A stretch of 64,000 nt of DNA from Salvia splendens (GCF_004379255.2 NC_056052.1:8301708-8365707); one strand, 5' to 3'. Positions 22,350 through 33,872 are shown, counted from the stretch's first letter. Translations and numbers: made by a program. The notes: a model not told the origin generated them from the letters alone.

Positions 22350-25300
22350 GTGCAAATTATTTGAACGTGTTGTTATAAACAACAAAGATCACGAGGTGGT
22401 CGCAATGGTCTCCGACGTGGACCATGGTAATAATCCAAATGAATGGTTTGTTGATACAGGTGCCACATGTCATGTGTGCTCCGAGAGAAGCGTTTTTTCT
22501 ACTTACAAATCTGTTGGAGGTAGAAAAGTATGCATGGGAAACCAAGCCTCTTCTAAGGTGGTTGGTGTGGGTAAAGTGTTCCTAAAATTAGGATCAGGAA
22601 AGGTTTTTACCCTTAAGGATGTGCTGTATGTCCCAGACATCCGAAATAATTTGGTGTCAGGCTCACTTCTAGTAAATCATGGATTTTCACTAGAATTTGA
22701 GTGTGAAAAGGTTATATTGACGAAGTATGAAAAGTTCATAGGTGAAGGTCACCTAGTGAATGGGCTTTTTGAGCTGAATGTTATGGTTATTCACCGTGGA
22801 AAAGGAATAAGCAATAAGGAAGATGACACATCCTCTTATTTGCTTGAAAGCTCTGATTTATGGCATAATAGATTGGGACATGTAAATCTAAATGCTATAA
22901 AAAGATTAGTGAATCTTGATTTACTAAAAGATCACGAGTTTAACTAACAAAAGAAATGTGAAGTCTGTGTTGAAGCAAAAATGACCAAGCTACCGTTTCG
23001 CTCGGTAGAACGGAGCACAAAACCTCTAAAATTAATTCATACAGACGTATGTGATTTAAAATTTGTGCAAACTAGAGGTGATAAAAAGTACTTCATCACA
23101 TTTATAGATGATTGCACAAGGTATTGTTACCTTTTACTTATTAAGAAGTAAAGATGAGGCAATTGGAGTGTTTAAAGACTTCAAAAATGAAGCCGAAAAT
23201 AAACTTAATTGTCGAATTAAGTGTGTTCGAAGTGATAGAGGTGGTGAGTATGTAGCCCCGTTTGCAAAATTATGTCATGCAAGTGGTATAATTCACCAAA
23301 CAACGGCTCCATATTCTCCCCAGTCAAATGGAGTTGCTGAACGAAAAAATCAAATACTTTAAGAGATGATGAATGCTCTGTTGATTAATTCTGGTTTATC
23401 CCAGAACATGTGGGGGAGGTTGTGTTAACAACGAATCATATCCTGAACAAAATTCCACTAAAAAATAGGGATGTGACTCCTTATGAATTGTGGAAGGGAA
23501 AGAAACCTTCATATACATACCTCAAAGTGTGGGGGTGTTTAGCGAAGGTAGAAGTGCCTCCTCCGAAACAAGTTGCAATAGGCCATAAAACAGTCGATTG
23601 CATCTTTATTGGCCATGCACTTAATAGTAGCGCATATCGTTTCCTAGTCCATAGGTCAGTTGTGCCTGGCGTGGCTGAAGGAACAATAATTGAGTCAAGA
23701 AATGCTTTATTCTTTGAGAATGTGTACCCTTGCAAGAAGCAAGATGATCGTTCTAGTGATAGAATGGTGGATGAAGCCACTTTCTAATTCTCCAAAAAGG
23801 ACGAGGTCAAGTCCTGAGGATATAGAACCAAGACGTGGTAAAAGAATTAAAATTGCTAAGACTTTTGGTCCAGACTTCATAACTTTCATGTTGGATGGTG
23901 AACCAAAGTCATTGGCTGAAGCTTTGTCTGTCCTAGACGCAGCGTGGTGACAAGAAGCTATCAATAGTAAAATTGAATCCATCACGAGAAATAACACTTG
24001 GGTGTTAGTAGACTTGCCTGAAGGCTGTACGGCTTTAGGGTGCAAGTGGATTCTCAAAAGGAAATATAAGCCCGATGGTACTATAGATAAGTACAAAGCT
24101 CGCCTAGTTATCCAAGACTTTAAGCAAAAAGAAGGGTATGACTTTTTTTTATACCTACTCACATGTTACGAGAATCACTTCCATTCGGGTGCTTCTTGCG
24201 ATTGCTACTTTGCACAATCTTGAGATTCACCAAATGGATGTGAAAACTGCATTTCTGAATGGTGATCTGGAAGAAGAAATATATATGAAACAACCCGAAG
24301 GGTTTGTTGTGCCTGGACAAGAGCGTAAAGTATGCAAACTGGTAAAGTCATTATATGGGTTAAAGGAAGCACCGTTACAATGGCATTTGAAATTTGACAA
24401 CATTAGATTCACTATTAATGAGTGTGATAAGTGTGTTTACATTAAGAACACAGATACCGAGTTTGTTATTGTGTGTTTGTATGTTGATGATATGTTGATA
24501 ATGGGCAGCAACAGTGCCATTATTAACGAGACTAAAAACATGTTGAAAAGAAATTTCGATATGAAATATATGGGTCTAGCTGATGTGATTCTCGGAATCA
24601 AAATATTGAGGACTAATGAGGGAATTGTCTTAACGCAATCTCATTATGTTGAGAAAATGCTTAAGAAATTCAACTCGTTTGATTGTAAGCCAGCAAAGAC
24701 TACTTTGGAGTTCAATGTCCATTTGAGCGAGAATATGTGTGATTCTGTTGCTCAAGAAGAGTATGCAAAGGTCATAGGAAGTTTGATGTTTATCACGAAC
24801 TGTACTCGACCTGATCTTGCTTGTCCTGCAAACAAGTTGAGCCGATTTACGAGCAACCCAAGCAAGGAACATTTGAAAGCTCTGTGTAGAGTTTTGAGAT
24901 GCTTGAAGTGTACTATTAACTTTGGGTTGCATTACACAAGATATCCCCAAGTACTTGAAGGGTACGGTGATGCAAATTGGATCTCTGATTCAAAAGACTC
25001 ATTTTCGACAAGTGGGTATGTGTTCATTGTGGGGGGTGGTGCTGTCTCGTGGAAATCAACGAAACAGACATGTATTGCTTGTTCCACCATGGAATCTGAG
25101 TTTATCGCATTGAATAAAGCAGGGGAAGAAGCTGAGTGGCTCAGAAATTTCCTAGAATGTATTCTATGTTGGAAGAAGCCAGTGCCCGCAATATTGATAC
25201 ATTGTGATAGCAAAGCAGCTATTGGTAGAGCACAAAGTGGCTTTTATAATGGTAAGTCTCGACATATTCATCGGTGACATAATACCGTAAGGCAGTTGAT

Positions 25301-25429
25301 CACAAATGGCATTATCTCAGTTGACTATGTAAAGTCAGTGGATAACTTAGCGGATCTGTTAACAAAAGGTTTAAACCGTGATCAAATGCATAAATTGCTA
25401 AAAGGAATGGGACTGAAAACCACATCTTA
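22350..25429 (+). pseudogene. Copia pol, broken by stops and frameshifts
   Basis: Protease motif [12 protein letters not shown] lies near 22445. Integrase zinc block residues ([21 protein letters not shown]) and core motifs ([29 protein letters not shown]) follow. Reverse transcriptase has [33 protein letters not shown] and [11 protein letters not shown]; RNase H has [14 protein letters not shown] and [13 protein letters not shown]. Stops or shifts occur near 22946, 23360, 23787, 24145 and 25276. Pol ends with LTKGLNRDQMHKLLKGMGL at about 25425, and about 580 bp of non-coding sequence precede the 3' LTR. Confidence 0.9.
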
Positions 25430-26011
25430 AAAGATGAGTATAGTGGTAACCCAACCATACGATTGGAGATCCCATGGGATTGGTTCAATGGGAAAACGAA
25501 GCTATACAAATCTAGCTGTAACACTCAGAAGATTTTAATCTTCGCTCATTCTTTAGAAAGCATTGAGTGTTGTAACTTGCACGTGGTAAGAGGTTAAGTC
25601 TTTTGACTTTTAATGATTCTTGAAATCTCAAGTCGATGCAATATGGCAGGATACTCATGAAAGAATCACCTATGTAAGTGAGAAGTGAGGCCGCTTCGTG
25701 TGTGTGAGTCACTTATGAATTCCAAAGAAGTGTTCCACGGCTGAAACGGACACAAACGTGAGAACTGATGGAGTTAAGACAATATTGTGTTGATGCTATT
25801 GACTAGGCATACACCAAGGAGGAATAGTTCAAGGCATCGCGTCCACTAGCCCACCGGTATGTCCGATAGTGTTGACTATGGAAGGTTCAAAATCACAAGT
25901 TACCTCTCCAAATACAGTATCGTTTCTCGAGAACTGAGCAAAGAGTCTGCATACATGCATTTGTGTCTGGTGTTGGTTTGAGCTTGCAGCACTCTAACCA
26001 ATGTGGGGAAT

Positions 26012-26544
26012 TGTTGAAAACATGATAAATTTGAAGAGCTTTAAGCTTTTCATTTTCTAAGTCTTTTGGCTTTTCACTTCTAGGGTAACCTCCAAAATGT
26101 TTATGAGGTTCCTTAATGCCAAGACCTCTCATATGGTCACTCATATCCTATAAATATGGGTGGATTTGAGAGATGGAATAGACACCAACAAATCATTCTC
26201 TCTTCTCTCTAGCTCTCAAGCATTCTAGTTCGCATCATTATGAGCATTGCATTACTCGATTCTCGCCTCCAATTCAAGTTTGTCGGAGCCTACGAGTTTG
26301 AGGTGCTTCAACTCGGTAGGAGGAAAGTTGTTTCATCTTTGGGGACGTTGCGCCAATCCGTGAGCACTAGCCGGGGCGTATCTCGTCTTGCGGAGAGAGG
26401 GATACCTCGACTCGACTTAAAGAAGACTATAGTTTGTATCTTGTTCCTTTTATTGTATTTACTTTGTTTTATTTACCTTCTAGTTTTTGGCTCTTTTGTA
26501 ATAGCAAGAGTTTGCCCGTGTAAAAGGCTACAATATTTCCAACA
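26012..26544 (+). repeat. 3' LTR of nested copia
   Basis: Near-identical in layout to 21660-22191, preceded by a purine-rich TGTGGGGAAT. It ends CAACA and joins the second half of the Myb/SANT-like gene. Confidence 0.9.
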
Positions 26545-27299
26545 ACAACATCCGGGGGGCCGTCATTTCTTTCCCAGCGTGCACCAGTTCTTGAGTTTGA
26601 GAGTCACTCAGCACGATCATCGTGTTCTCTTGTTCCTCTTTGACGGCTTTCAGTCCGAACAGCTCGTTGAGTTGATTATATGAGGGATCGCCACGTCGGT
26701 TATAAGCTCCGAGAAGTGACTTTCGCTTCAACAAAACCAAAGGATACATGAGAACAAAACACCTTAAAACATATGTCGAAATATGTAGTGATGTACTTAC
26801 CTCAAGCACTTGCGGCTAATTGGGGGCAGCAACAATTACGATGTTCGTCGCCGCGTTCTAGTAGGTCCCCTCCAACGCTACGATCTTATTAAAAGTATTA
26901 TATCACTTCTCCAGAAAATGCAGACTATCCACAATGTCATACCACTCAAATACAAGACCAAGCTGCTTTTCGATCGCGATCTTTGCCTCGGTTATGAAGT
27001 GGCTGGGGAAAACAGAGCCCCCGCAACCTGCAGCAAGTTTCAACCTTTTCATTGTACCGAGCAGGACTGAGTCCATCTCGTGCGTCAGATTGACGCGTAG
27101 AGGAGTGTGCTTTGGTTGGGTATGTTGTCTGACATTTTTTTCGAAAGAGAGGAGTTGAAAGCAAATTTTGGCTGGTGAATGGTCTGGAGTATACATGCTG
27201 GCCGTATATATAAGTTGCTGCTTGTTGGAGATACACAAGTACAAATATTTAAAATTTTTGACATGCAACCACCCAATTAAATTGAGGTGCGCCAAATGC

Positions 27300-27790
27300 A
27301 GAGGGTAGTTTCATGAATGCATTGATGTTCATTGATGGTGTGATATATAAGGGATACACTAATTAAAATTTTCACCTACCATTCCTCTAGCTAATGAGTA
27401 ATGTCGCCTATGTTGGGTTGGTTCATGTCCAATCCACTTTCTTCAATTGCCAAGTAAACATAATGACCTCAAATCTCTCCAATGCTAGGCAAAAATATTG
27501 ACCCAAAAGGAGTTCACATTCAATGCTTTACCCACTACCATTGAACTCAATCAATGGAATACTGCATAAACAAAGCTATATGCTATAAAAATTCAGTTGA
27601 AATATTCTACGATCAAAGGCAAAACAACAACCTTGGCAAGAAATGCATAAACAACACCACAACATTGATATGTATTGCAAAATAGTTAAATAGGTTAAAT
27701 ATATAAACCACCGTCAATAAGTTCATGCAGTGAGGGCATCCTACAATTCAAATTTAAATATAAGTCCAAGTGCAAACTAGAATAGTTTCC
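27300..27790. other. Non-coding interior of the Harbinger element
   Basis: No open frame resembling a protein is seen. The stretch separates the second Myb/SANT-like gene from the GRF zinc-finger gene. Confidence 0.4.
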
Positions 27791-28174
27791 CTAAAACAAC
27801 CCCCAACAATTACAATACCAAACCCATGAAACCAACACAAAGTTCATTCTAATTTCAGCTTGGCATCGGCCACAAACTCCACAAACGTGTCCACTGTTAG
27901 CTCTCATTTTATTCTTCTCATCATCTATGTTGCGCACTGTCTTTGTAGGGCGGTACGTTTGGTTCAAGACGTAGTCGGGTTGCGTGCCATCACCAATCCT
28001 ACTATGATATTCGTCACACCACAAGAAAGACCCTGATTGGTTTGCATCAGTCGGACACTTGTAAAACAACCTACCGCAGTGTTTGGCATCTTTCCCAGCA
28101 CGTAACAACTTCATCTTGCCTCGACCACAAACACACTCGGGTATCATGTCACTATCGGTTGTTGTCGTCGACAT
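27791..28174 (-). CDS. GRF-type zinc-finger protein
   Basis: An uninterrupted frame of 127 codons starts MSTTTTDSDM; a frame ATG eight codons upstream is less likely. It contains a GRF zinc finger: CVCGRGKMKL, then CGRLFYKCP and SFLWCDEYH, giving the C-x-C, C and C pattern with the Gly-Arg-Phe-like core. GRF fingers bind single-stranded nucleic acid in other proteins. A further Cys-rich segment (HVCGVCGRCQ) and a Trp/Cys-containing tail follow. Small plant GRF proteins of this length are common and mostly uncharacterised. The gene lies inside the Harbinger element, just after the transposase and in the same direction. Whether it is cargo or a normal component is not known. Confidence 0.7.
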   Translation of the reverse strand: MSTTTTDSDMIPECVCGRGKMKLLRAGKDAKHCGRLFYKCPTDANQSGSFLWCDEYHSRIGDGTQPDYVLNQTYRPTKTVRNIDDEKNKMRANSGHVCGVCGRCQAEIRMNFVLVSWVWYCNCWGLF

Positions 28175-28290
28175 TAGGAGGTTGTAAATTACAAACAACG
28201 GATAAAAGATCAGAGTGTGTTAAACCTGACTTAATTAGAACAATACAGATCAAAAAGAAAGCAAATTTTATAGCACATTTTATATCTAAA

Positions 28291-29700
28291 CTACATGGCA
28301 ATACACACATTGTTCCACATTGAGTTAGCCAAATCTTCCCTCTTTTGAGTCCAAACAGTTGTTGTCTCTACTTGATCAACATATTCAATTTCACCATCAA
28401 CATCATCTACAATGCCAATCTGTATGTCACTTGCAATTTCCTGTTCTATTGGGTCGTTGGTCATCTCACCACGAATAAAATTGTGGAGTAAGAAGCAAGC
28501 CATTATCATCCGGATTTGGATCTTGATCGGATAGAAACTAGCACTTCGCAGAATGCCCCATCTCATTTTAAGAACTGCAAAAGCTTGCTCGATAATGTTA
28601 CGAGCTTTATTATGTCTTAAGTTAAACAATTCACGAGCATTTTGGGTTCTTTGGGTATCGACGCCCCATTCCTTCAAATGGTAACAGACATTTTTGAACG
28701 GCGTCAGGAATCCTTCATAATTTCCATATCCATTATCGCTTAGAAAGTAATTTCCTAAAAATACCACAATCGGTCAGGATGGTGATGTACTTATAAAGAA
28801 AGAAGAATCAATTTTGAAAAAACCGACAAGTGTCAAAGACAATGGTGTGTTTAAACCTCTGGGCACCCTCAATCCCCTGTCTCTACTGACGGCATCCCTT
28901 AGCACTCGAGAATCGCCGTCGGAACCCTCCCACCCGAGTAGAAAATACAAGAATCTCATGTTTCAGACGCATGCCGCCAGAGTGTTTGTGGATATTTGCC
29001 CCTTCCGAGATCGATAGCGTGGCTTCTCCACTTTACTGACAAGGACATTTATGTATGTCCCATCCAAAGCGCCAATACAACCCTACAACGGATCATATAT
29101 ATTTATAAAAATTCAACACGCAGTTCATTTCCTTAAAATGTTAGGTGTATTGGGTCATAGAGTTCTTTACCTTAAAATGTTTTCACCGATGATCAACTTA
29201 AGTGTTCGTTACAGGATCGGGTTGTGGCAGGAGAATGGTATGAAGTCTAAGAATTGCCTTCAGCACAAGATGGACGTAATGCGATATTGTTTCCTCGGAC
29301 CGCTTAAAATCAAAACCAGAAGGACGAATTTTCTTGTGGTGAGCTAAGATACTTAGAAAAATAGCTACTTGTTCCTCTAGTAATACATATCTTCCATCTC
29401 GCAGCCCACCAACGTCTCTTAACAGGATACATAAACGACCAAATGTGTTACTATCCATGCGTAAGTTCACGAAACAATCTATGTCACTAATTTTTGTGAG
29501 TCTATTCATATGTCTTACTTGTTGGGGCATCCTATCTTATGCGAATACCTAATTAGATTCTGCCTATTACACCGGCCGCAACGTGCAATTCTTTCAGATA
29601 TACGTGCAACAGGATAAGCGTGTGCATATGTAAGAGATGCACTATCTCTTCTACCATGAGGTACACGACTTTGGAAAAACGAAATGGACGAGCCATTACC
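28291..29700 (-). pseudogene. PIF/Harbinger transposase (DDE superfamily, ALP1-like)
   Basis: The N-terminal part (29530-29198) reads DCFVNLRMDSNTFGRLCILL, EEQVAIFLSILAHH and SEETISHYVHLVLKAILRL, the Harbinger N-terminal domain. After an intron the catalytic domain begins with CIGALDGTYINVLVS (first Asp). It continues with YRSRKGQISTNTLAACV, GWEGSDGDSRVLRDAV, a second intron (28846 to about 28760, acceptor TATTTTTAG), FLSDNGYGNYEGFLTPFKN (second Asp) and NIIEQAFAVLKMRWGILR (Glu). All three catalytic residues are present. Lesions: a TGA in AACV-NMRF near 29958 minus 1 kb (about 28958-28962), readable as a CGA to TGA change, and a frame break near 29198. It is thus recently dead rather than ancient. 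Upstream coding traces extend to about 29700. Confidence 0.8.
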
Positions 29701-30689
29701 ACATATGGTAATACTAGCAGCAGGATCAAGCTACTGCACCAACAAAAGTTTCAGAATAAGACATTGGAATAACCAAAGAAATTATCGTCACACCACACGT
29801 ACAGTAGATCTGAACAGCTATAATCATATTGATGGTCACAAACAAGAAATTACCAATTTAATTGTCTACCCATTACAACAAACTCTGCAAAAAAGCCCAT
29901 GGAGTATTCGACACATTTGTACCGAGAGAACACATAGACTAATTGAAAAGCTCATCAACAGAAATCAAAAGTACTATTCGCAAAGTATAAAGGGATTCAC
30001 ACTAAAAGGAGACACATAGAAGCACTTGATACTTTTTAAAAACTAGATCCAAACGATTACTCATAAAAATCAAACTGAAACGTATGCAGATTTGCATAAT
30101 ATGGTTGCAAAAGGACGACATTACCTTCAGCGATCTAAATCGATTCCCTTCGAATGAAATTCCACCGACGAGTACTGAGGACAACCAATATCTTCTGCTA
30201 AGCGAGATCCTTGAGAGGCGGCTTTAGCTTTGTGCTGCGTCACCAAATTCGAAATAAAATTATGAGGCTATGCAATTGGGGTTAGATCCAACATAAACAG
30301 CGACAAATCTGCACAAAGCAAATGTTAGAGAACGAAATTACCTTGCGCAGGCTAAATCGAGCCCTTGTGCATAAACTTCCGGCGCCGGGTGAAGAGGACA
30401 ACCACTTTCTTCCCGTGTGTGGAAGAGGTTTCGCACCTTGAGTTGCTTGACCAAATTCGAATTGCAATAATGAGAATGGGCAATTGGGGAAAAAGGGGTG
30501 TTAATCCGGCACGCAGATCAAAACACCCAAAAAAATCGCGATTCTACCACGTCGAATATTAAATGAATAGTGCGGGCCTAGCACTTTAAACACGGGCCAT
30601 AGAAAAGAAAGATATATTAACCAAACATTATGTATATTGCAGTTAAAAATAATAATCTGACCAAAACCTAACAACCAAACGCGCTCTTA

Positions 30690-31425
30690 GGGACTAACAA
30701 GTTGAGGAAGACTGTGTTTGTAAAGCAAAGAAACAAACAAACTAATTTTTGAAAGTAAAGAAACAAACTGCTTTTTGATGAATAGCATTTTAGATAAGTC
30801 TTAATTTTAAGTTATAAGACTAAATTTTTTGTCTATCAATCGATTGACAGATTAAATAATCCAAAGTTGGGGTTCATGGTCTAGCAATAATAATGCAAGT
30901 TGAGCGTAAGATAATCTTTTAAAATGTGAATTGAAATAATTAGACGACTTTATTGAATTGTTGTGGAAAGCGATCATATTAGGTGGATGTGTGACACTTT
31001 TGACAATTACAGATAATGAATATACTACTCCTATTTAATTACCGTTTTTTGGCTCCATTAGTACCAGAAGAGCACATCTAAACGATTAAGAAATAAAGGG
31101 AAATAAAGGACATATTTTAAATTGGATTTATTTCTTGAAAATAAATTATATTTCCATAATTCATTTATTTATGCAGGCCACGAAAATTTCCATGAGTTTA
31201 TAATAATAATCGCATTAACTAATCATGGTTGTTATCTTTTAGTCTCTAGACATGATTACAAAAGTTACTTATTTTTTTATATTGACAGAACAAAAACCAT
31301 TTATGAATAGTTATTAGTACTATTAACTTACGCACCGTACTATATTTAACATTAAATTTTTATACTCCATCCGACCGTTGCAACACACAACGTAGATGTT
31401 ACAATTTTTTTTCTCCAAAACGATA
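30690..31425 (-). other. Former upstream flank of the NBS-LRR gene
   Basis: This sequence lay directly 5' of the NBS-LRR start codon before the Harbinger insertion. Near 30715-30775 (minus strand) two similar AGTTTGTTTCTTTACTTTC units occur. No protein-coding frame is seen. A Stowaway-like left terminus (CTCCATCCGACCGTTG) is near 31364. Confidence 0.45.
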
Positions 31426-31642
31426 CTCCCTTTCTGCTTCATACTATTCACAGTTCTCTTTTTCGGCATAAACTAAGAATTGACTAATCAATGTAATTAA
31501 ATTAGCATTTTACATGTAATAAGGGAACATTTAATCAACTCTAATATTAACTAAATATCCTTATTCTTACTTAAAATAGAAATAATGCAAGTAGTTTGGG
31601 ACACGCCGAAAAATAAATGCGAATAGCATGACACAGAGGTAG
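31426..31642. mobile_element. Stowaway MITE
   Basis: The left end CTCCCTTTCTGCTTCATACT pairs with the right end AGCATGACACAGAGGTAG, with TA on each side. The same family appears decayed at about 40970-41130. Confidence 0.6.
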
Positions 31643-31851
31643 TATCACGTTTCCTTTTTTGGAAAAGTAAATCAGTATTAATATATTCAATTATACTTTA
31701 TCTCTCTTCATTACTACTCCAATAACGTTTTTCTATTTCATATAAATATTTTTAAATGCAGTATATTTTTCTTATCATTAAAATACCAAAAATATCTTCT
31801 AATTTTTTTTTACATTTTTAAATTTGACATCTATTCTAGGATGAAAAAAGT

Positions 31852-32031
31852 TGTGACAAAATAGAGTAATTGTGTAAATCGAGGTAAACAGAAACGTAAA
31901 GAAAATACAGATTTACGTGGTTCACCAACATTGTTGGCTACGTCCACGGGCAGGAAACAGAGAACAAATTACATTCAGATTGTTTTACGGATTATGACTA
32001 AAGATTTCATATTGGATTTCAAATCATTATC
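31852..32031 (-). repeat. Truncated 3' LTR of copia remnant
   Basis: About 180 bp match 33574-33755 of the complete LTR. It begins (plus strand) TGTGACAAAATAG and breaks off at the TGATTTGAAATC junction with integrase. Confidence 0.85.
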
Positions 32032-33560
32032 AGTTCTCAGTCGCTTGATTTTCTTCCCTGTCTGATTTTCCACCAAGGTTTTCCACTGGTTGAACTTCTT
32101 GAAACCGTCACCTTTATACTTCATCATGAACACCCAAGTCATCCTCGAGTAGTCATCAATCATCGACACAAAATACTTGTGACCTCCAATAGATTCAGCA
32201 CGTGATGCAACAATCCATGTGAATGTAGTCGAGCGTCCCCTTGGTCCGATGAACAACCTTCTTTGGGAACTTGTTGCGATGAAGCTTCCCAAAAACACAG
32301 TGTTCGCAGAAATCCAGATTCTTCACTTTATGCCCAGAGAGAAAATCACGCTTGGACAGAATTTGCATCCCTCGTTCCCCATGTGACCAAGCCTCATATG
32401 CCATAGCTTTGTCATACACTCGGCCGACATCTCGGATGATGCAGTATCAGTAGAGCCTGTCACGATGGAACCTTTCAGAATATACAAGGTACCCCGTTTC
32501 AAAGCTGTCAGAACCACCTTCGAACCTTTCATAATATGCATTACTTCACCTGAACCTTTGAAGCTGAATCCATTACTTCATCTGTGGAACATGCGTGACA
32601 TTGTTCAAGGTGCAAAACACCCCATCATGCGTCCTTATTCTGATAGAGCCAATGCCAACCACCTTGCAGACAACACTGTTGGCCATGGTAATATTGCCTC
32701 CATCTATCTGCTCATAAGTGGTGAAATAATCTGTGTGCGGACACAGATGGTACGATGCTCCTGAGTCAAAAATCCACACATCGTTGCTGTGTGGCTGGTC
32801 ATCTGCAACTAGCGCCAGGCTTACTTCAGAATCTGAGTCATCAGCTTCTGCCACAGTTGCTGAACCATTGGCATCCCCTTTCTTTTTCTTCTTTGGACAA
32901 TCATACTTCCAGTGCCTTGGTTCTTTACAATATGTGCAGATGTCGCCGGGTTGGAAACCTTTCGATCCCCCTTTTGATTTCCACTTCTTCTTTCCAGATT
33001 TCTTCTGACCCGTACCCGTAGCAGATAATCCCGACGCCTGACTTTCTGTGGCTGGACTAGTTGCCTGTTGCCGATCTTCTCTGATGTGGAGAGCAGATCG
33101 AACATCTTCCAGAGACAGAGTTTCTTTCCCAGTCATAAATAACTCAACGAAATTCTCATACAACTCAGGCAAAGAAACTAGCGGAATTAAAGCAACATCC
33201 TCATCTTCTACTTTAACTTCAACATTACGCAAATCCAGCAAAATTTTGTTCAAATTTTCCAGATGATCCCGAAGGGGCGTACCTTCCTGCATGCGTAATC
33301 GGAACATATGTTGCTTCAGGAGCAACTTATTGGTTAGAGACTTTGCCATGTATAAACTCTCCAACTTCGTCCAGAGGGCAACTACAGTTTACTGATCAAC
33401 GACTTCGATGATAACATCGTCAGACAGGCACAACATGATTGTCGAGTGAGCCTTTTCATCTATGGTTACCCATTCGTCATCCTTCTCGTCTGCCTTTTTT
33501 GCCTTTCCTTTTGCAATTAGCGGCGCCCACAATCCTTGCTGCTTCAGCAAAGATCGCTCT
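32032..33560 (-). pseudogene. Copia gag-protease-partial integrase
   Basis: Gag blocks KLESLYMAKSLTNKLLLKQH, LVSLPELYENFVELFMTGKE and SLEDVRSALHIREDRQ are followed by a knuckle (CTYCKEPRHWKYDCPKKKKK). Protease shows WIFDSGASYHLCPH and the integrase start shows MTKLWHMRLGHMG and CEHCVFGKLHRNKF, then YIHMDC and RLRTDND. It stops at the junction with the LTR. In-frame stops include TGA near 33391 and TAA after HVPQMK at 32573. The CCHC finger has Arg-His-Trp at the middle position. Confidence 0.85.
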
Positions 33561-33573
33561 AATACTAGTTTGT

Positions 33574-33872
33574 TGTGACAGAATAGAGTAATTGTGTAAA
33601 TCGAGGTAAACAGAAACGTAAAGAAGACACAAATTTACGTGGTTCACCAACGTTGCGTTGGCTACGTCCACGAGCAGAAACGGAGAACAGATTATATTCT
33701 GATTGTTTTCAGATTATGGCTACAGATTTCAGATTAGATTTCAAATCACAAAATTATGTGCTCTACTCCCATATAAATAGACACACATGAGATTATATCC
33801 TAATTAGGAAACATAATTCTATCCCAATTAGAAAATATAATCTATATAGATTCAAGGCATATTATACTAATA
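33574..33872 (-). repeat. 5' LTR of copia remnant
   Basis: A 299-bp LTR beginning on the minus strand TATTAGTATAATATG; the usual TG is mutated to TA. A TATA-like TATTTATATGGGAG lies near 33768-33782. It ends in TGTCACA before the internal region. Confidence 0.8.

Larger units (their letters stand above)
21660..26544 (+). mobile_element. Ty1/copia element nested in the Harbinger gene
   Basis: LTRs of about 532 bp (21660-22191 and 26012-26544) begin TGTTGAAAAC and end TTTCCAACA. The flanks TCAAC (21655-21659) and ACAAC (26545-26549) match at four of five bases, a slightly decayed target duplication. The polypurine tract AATGTGGGGAAT sits just before the 3' LTR. Only about 200 bp separate the 5' LTR from the protease, so gag and the primer-binding site are gone. 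The LTRs differ at roughly 20 positions by eye, making this older than the copia in the NBS-LRR gene. Confidence 0.9.
21408..27076 (-). pseudogene. Second Myb/SANT-like gene, split by a copia element
   Basis: Reading on the minus strand, the first part (27076-26815) encodes THEMDSVLLGTMKRLKLAAG, FITEAKIAIEKQLGLVFEWY and FNKIVALEGTY, a Myb/SANT-like pattern. After a GTAAGT-like donor the next part (about 26730-26545) reads GAYNRRGDPSYNQLNELFGL and QTQELVHAGKEMTAPRML. The copia element then intervenes, and the gene resumes below 21659 with a possible splice donor (AGGTGAGTAG) and a C-terminal frame (FARRKLMFDEGSPLDQEST, CYYGVDANGKLERKVEEE) ending at 21408. In-frame stops (for example before YNTFNK) show decay. 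Exact function is unknown. Confidence 0.6.
18685..30686 (-). mobile_element. 12-kb PIF/Harbinger element carrying several genes and a nested copia
   Basis: The left end GGGGTCGTTTGGTTATTA and the right end in reverse GAGCGCGTTTGGTTGTTA form an inverted repeat flanked by TTA (18682-18684 and 30687-30689). Removing it gives a continuous NBS-LRR 5' flank (CCTTAGGGACTAAC). Inside are a Myb/SANT-like gene (+), a second Myb/SANT-like gene (-) split by a copia element, a GRF zinc-finger gene (-) and a Harbinger transposase (-). A two-gene arrangement (Myb-like plus DDE transposase) is normal for the family; two Myb/SANT genes and a GRF gene are extra. A nested second element hidden inside is possible. 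Confidence 0.75.
31852..33872 (-). mobile_element. Internally deleted Ty1/copia element
   Basis: Two LTR copies in the same orientation bound gag and the start of pol. The target duplication AAAGT is seen at 31847-31851 and 33873-33877. On the minus strand the 5' LTR (33872-33574) is followed by a primer-site-like AGTATTAGAGC, gag, protease and the start of integrase. Integrase is then fused directly to the middle of the 3' LTR at about 32030. Most of pol and the U3 half of the 3' LTR are gone. Confidence 0.85.
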
